Source: Thalassospira marina
GTDB lineage: Bacteria > Pseudomonadota > Alphaproteobacteria > Rhodospirillales > Thalassospiraceae
NCBI RefSeq assembly: GCF_002844375.1
Contig: NZ_CP024199.1
Span: forward strand, 4,318,001 to 4,382,000
DNA length: 64,000 bases
Direction of reading: 5' to 3'
Shown: in pieces, positions 61,655 to 64,000 of the stretch
Position numbering within the stretch: the stretch's first letter is position 1
Layout: every line of letters starts with the position of its first letter
The notes under the pieces: generated by a model
What the model was told of the DNA's origin: nothing
What the model saw: the letters and a program-made list of their open reading frames with translations, nothing else
The model's database searches: none
Made by a program: the position numbers and the translations under genes

Positions 61655-62772
61655 GCGCTACCACGGAAAAGGCAAAAGGCCCGATCAAGAAACAAAAACA
61701 GACACCGCTTGATACCGACCAGATAGAATTTACCGATAATGCCCTGTCGCAGTTGCTTTATGGGCCGCAGGCACAGAATCTGCTGCGCCTTGCCGAAGGG
61801 ACCGGAACGGAAATTTCCAGCCGGGGATCGATTGTGGTGGTGCGTGGTGCCCCGCAAAAGGTAAGCCAGGCGAAATCGGTTTTATCACAGCTTTATGCCC
61901 GCTTGCGTGATCAGGAAATTGACCGGGTCGATGTGGAAACGGTCGATGCGGCCATTCGCCTGTCAGAACCCGATGAAGGCAACCCGTGGGATGACCCGGC
62001 AGCACCCGGTGCCAATATGTTTGGCGGTTCCGAACTGGTGATCCAGACCAAGAAACGCCGGATTTCGCCGCGCTCCAAACGCCAGAAAAACTATGTGAAG
62101 GCAATGCTGGAACATGAACTGGTATTTGGCATTGGTCCGGCTGGTACAGGCAAAACCTATCTTGCCGTGGCAATGGCGGTTCAGATGCTGTCCCAGGGGC
62201 AGGTTGACCGTATTGTTCTGTCGCGCCCGGCTGTTGAGGCTGGCGAGCATCTGGGCTTTTTGCCCGGTGATCTGAAAGACAAGGTCGATCCCTATCTGCG
62301 GCCGCTTTACGATGCCCTGCATGATACGCTGCCGGGCGATGTTGTGATCAAACGCATGGAACGCGGCGAAATCGAAGTCGCACCGCTGGCTTTCATGCGT
62401 GGCCGTACGCTCTCGCATGCTTTTGTTATTCTTGACGAAGCCCAGAACACCACCCCGATGCAAATGAAAATGTTTCTGACCCGTCTGGGGGAAGGATCGC
62501 GCATGGTGATCACGGGTGACTTGACCCAGATCGATTTGCCATCGGGTGTGAAATCTGGCTTGCGTGATGCGATGGAAACCCTTGAAAATGTTGAAGGGGT
62601 CGGCCGCATCAAATTTGACCAGCGCGACGTGGTACGCCATGCGCTGGTGACAAAAATTGTCAAAGCCTATGACGAGGCCGATGCCCTGCGGGATCGCATT
62701 GGCAAAAGTTATCGCCAGGGGCATGGCCCGCGTAACACACAAGAGATCTCCGGTGATGACAGCGCTGCTTGA
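61651..62772 (+). CDS. ybeZ: PhoH-like ATPase (YbeZ)
   Basis: The 373-residue protein has an N-terminal KH-like region, Walker A GPAGTGKTYLAVAMAVQML near residue 166, Walker B AFVILDEAQNTTPMQMKMFLTRLGEGSRMVITGDLTQIDLP. YbeZ works with YbeY in RNA and ribosome quality control. Start GTG 61651 overlaps the miaB stop (GTGA); it overlaps ybeY by 17 bp. Confidence 0.95.
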   Translation: MSATTEKAKGPIKKQKQTPLDTDQIEFTDNALSQLLYGPQAQNLLRLAEGTGTEISSRGSIVVVRGAPQKVSQAKSVLSQLYARLRDQEIDRVDVETVDAAIRLSEPDEGNPWDDPAAPGANMFGGSELVIQTKKRRISPRSKRQKNYVKAMLEHELVFGIGPAGTGKTYLAVAMAVQMLSQGQVDRIVLSRPAVEAGEHLGFLPGDLKDKVDPYLRPLYDALHDTLPGDVVIKRMERGEIEVAPLAFMRGRTLSHAFVILDEAQNTTPMQMKMFLTRLGEGSRMVITGDLTQIDLPSGVKSGLRDAMETLENVEGVGRIKFDQRDVVRHALVTKIVKAYDEADALRDRIGKSYRQGHGPRNTQEISGDDSAA

Positions 62773-63325
62773 TCTTGATGTTGCCGTCGAGGCGGGAAAC
62801 TGGAGCGATTCCGAACAGGAAGCCATAACCGGGGCGGTTAAAGCCGCCCTGTTGGCCGCTGCCGAAGATGGCGCGCTGTGGGACGAGGAAGACGAAAAAT
62901 CACTGCTGGATCAGGTCGGCCTGATCGAGATCAGCGTGACGCTGTCTGATGATGCCAGTGTGCGCGAATTGAACCGCGATTATCGTGGCAAGGATGCGCC
63001 GACAAATGTGCTGTCATTTGCCGCCCTTGAAAGCGATGAGGATGCCAGCGATTTTGCCATGGCACCCGATATGCCCCTGATGCTGGGCGATATCGTTATT
63101 GCGCGGGAAACCTGCGAACGTGAAGCGCTTGAACAGAACAAGCCGCTTTTGCATCATCTCATTCATTTATCGGTGCATGGTACACTTCATCTTGTCGGTT
63201 ATGATCATATGGTTGATGATGAGGCCGAACATATGGAGCAACTGGAGCGCCATATTCTTGCCGGGATGGGTATCGATGATCCCTACGCCCCAATCGAAGA
63301 TCAGGATGTCGAAACAGGACAATGA
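62756..63325 (+). CDS. ybeY: Endoribonuclease YbeY (rRNA maturation factor)
   Basis: Zinc endoribonuclease for 16S rRNA 3'-end maturation and ribosome quality control. The 189-residue protein from ATG 62756 has LNRDYRGKDAPTNVLSFA, MLGDIVIA and the zinc motif HLSVHGTLHLVGYDH. The N-terminus overlaps the end of phoH. The stop overlaps the corC start by 4 bp (ATGA). Confidence 0.96.
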   Translation: MTALLDLDVAVEAGNWSDSEQEAITGAVKAALLAAAEDGALWDEEDEKSLLDQVGLIEISVTLSDDASVRELNRDYRGKDAPTNVLSFAALESDEDASDFAMAPDMPLMLGDIVIARETCEREALEQNKPLLHHLIHLSVHGTLHLVGYDHMVDDEAEHMEQLERHILAGMGIDDPYAPIEDQDVETGQ

Positions 63326-64000
63326 ACGACATAAGTGAACGCGACGAAGACAAGGACAGTATTTCGCCCCGCACCAGTGGGGATTTACATGAAGAAGCCG
63401 ATGGGGCTTCGTTTTGGGGCAATGTTGCTTCGGCCATGGGGCTGCGCAAGGCCCGGTCGCGCAATGGCGAGGCGTCGCTAAGCGATACGCTTGAAGAACT
63501 TGCCGAACGTACCGAAGAAGACGACGAACCAGTTTCGCTGCACGAACGTTCGCTGTTTGAAAATATCATTGCGCTTCGCGATATGACCGCCGAAGACGTA
63601 ATGATTCCGCGTACCGATATTGTCGCGGTTCAGAAAAAAATCACCCTGTCCGATCTCGTCAATGAAATGGTGACCAAGGCGCATTCACGCTTGCCCGTTT
63701 ATGGCGATACGCTTGATGACATTGTTGGCATGGTCCATATCAAGGACGTGCTGGCCTGCCATGCCGCGGGCCGGGAATACCGGTTGTCATCGCTGTTACG
63801 CCGGGTTCTTTTTGTCTCGCCTGCCATTCGTGTGCTTGACCTGCTGTCGGAAATGCGGCTGTCGCGCACCCATATGGCGCTGGTGGTGGATGAATTTGGC
63901 GGCATTGACGGTTTGATCACGATTGAAGACCTGGTCGAGGAAATCGTTGGTGAAATTGACGATGAACACGACGTGGACCAGACCCCGAAACTGATCCGCC
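63322..64000 (+). CDS. corC: CorC/HlyC-family CBS-domain protein (partial, runs off the right edge)
   Basis: About 226 residues are visible. After an acidic N-terminal region (NDISERDEDKDSISPRTSG) come LFENIIALRDMTAEDVMIPRTDIVAVQKKITLSDLVNEMVTKAHSRLPVYGDTLDDIVGMVHIKDVLA, i.e. the paired CBS domains, then MRLSRTHMALVVDEFGGIDGLITIEDLVEEIVGEIDDEHD, the linker to the transporter-associated CorC_HlyC domain, which is off the window. Linked to magnesium and cobalt efflux in E. coli. An lnt gene is expected next. Confidence 0.93.
   Translation, partial: MNDISERDEDKDSISPRTSGDLHEEADGASFWGNVASAMGLRKARSRNGEASLSDTLEELAERTEEDDEPVSLHERSLFENIIALRDMTAEDVMIPRTDIVAVQKKITLSDLVNEMVTKAHSRLPVYGDTLDDIVGMVHIKDVLACHAAGREYRLSSLLRRVLFVSPAIRVLDLLSEMRLSRTHMALVVDEFGGIDGLITIEDLVEEIVGEIDDEHDVDQTPKLIR

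Noticed and set aside
1..64000. CRISPR arrays, tRNA/rRNA genes, transposases, integrases
   Set aside because: I searched by eye for repeat-spacer patterns, T-loop motifs and transposase motifs and found none; small tRNAs could still have been missed.

Overview
The window reads as a housekeeping-rich chromosomal segment of an alphaproteobacterium, most likely a marine Rhodospirillales close to Thalassospira. That placement rests on recalled gene order and protein character (oriC beside hemE, ppsR next to the origin, the hisB-hisH-hisA-hisF-hisE cluster divergent from hslVU, fur followed by olsBA, then miaB-phoH-ybeY-corC) and not on a database search. No rRNA, tRNA, prophage, insertion sequence or CRISPR array was recognised. 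GC content looks to be in the fifties by eye. Both edges cut genes: dnaQ at the left and a CorC-like gene at the right.

Region 1 (1-6.8 kb) is a probable replication origin. Leftward dnaQ-coaE-aroE-maf-ppsR and rightward hemE-hemH-hemJ flank about 530 bp (3476-4005) that holds four perfect DnaA boxes, degenerate boxes, an AT-rich stretch and an unusual cluster of seven GANTC (CcrM methylation) sites. Region 2 (6.8-24.5 kb) is mostly envelope and export: secB, fxsA, a Tim44-domain protein, mltA, an IalB-like secreted protein, a lipoprotein, bactofilin, a CysZ/EI24 membrane protein and lolA. It also carries gshB, rlmN, a PhoD-like phosphatase, a GST and an HxlR/aldo-keto reductase pair. A leftward chain of four hairpins ending in a terminator (19345-19460) is a candidate small RNA or leader attenuator.

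Region 3 (24.7-32 kb) holds yifB/comM, a PmtA-like methyltransferase, small uncharacterised proteins, GNAT enzymes, a hydroxyacid dehydrogenase, and a VOC/LysR pair. Two near-identical LacI-type palindromes occur in and after yifB. Region 4 (32-39 kb) is a compact leftward histidine operon (hisB, DUF2628, hisH, GNAT, hisA, hisF, hisE, hinT) divergent from hslVU. A GNAT gene sits inside the operon and overlaps both neighbours by stop/start.

Region 5 (39-55 kb) is more accessory: an aldo-keto reductase with a lost catalytic His, TetR regulators, an orphan PhoR-like kinase, a RutE-like nitroreductase, a secreted polysaccharide deacetylase, coaBC-dut, an Rrf2 regulator with cysK (two clean dyads between them), a Fic protein with 12-bp-phased repeats upstream, a MoeB/ThiF-DsrE pair, LysE/LysR, MgtC and RidA/TetR. 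Region 6 (55-64 kb) returns to core genes: a VanX-like dipeptidase, tsaB-rimI, tusA, fur, olsB-olsA for ornithine lipids, and the translationally coupled miaB-phoH-ybeY-corC string.

Most of the sequence is ordinary and well explained. The parts most worth a second look are the non-coding signals: the GANTC cluster at the origin, the multi-hairpin RNA at 19.4 kb, the paired LacI-type palindromes, the cysK dyads and the fic repeats.
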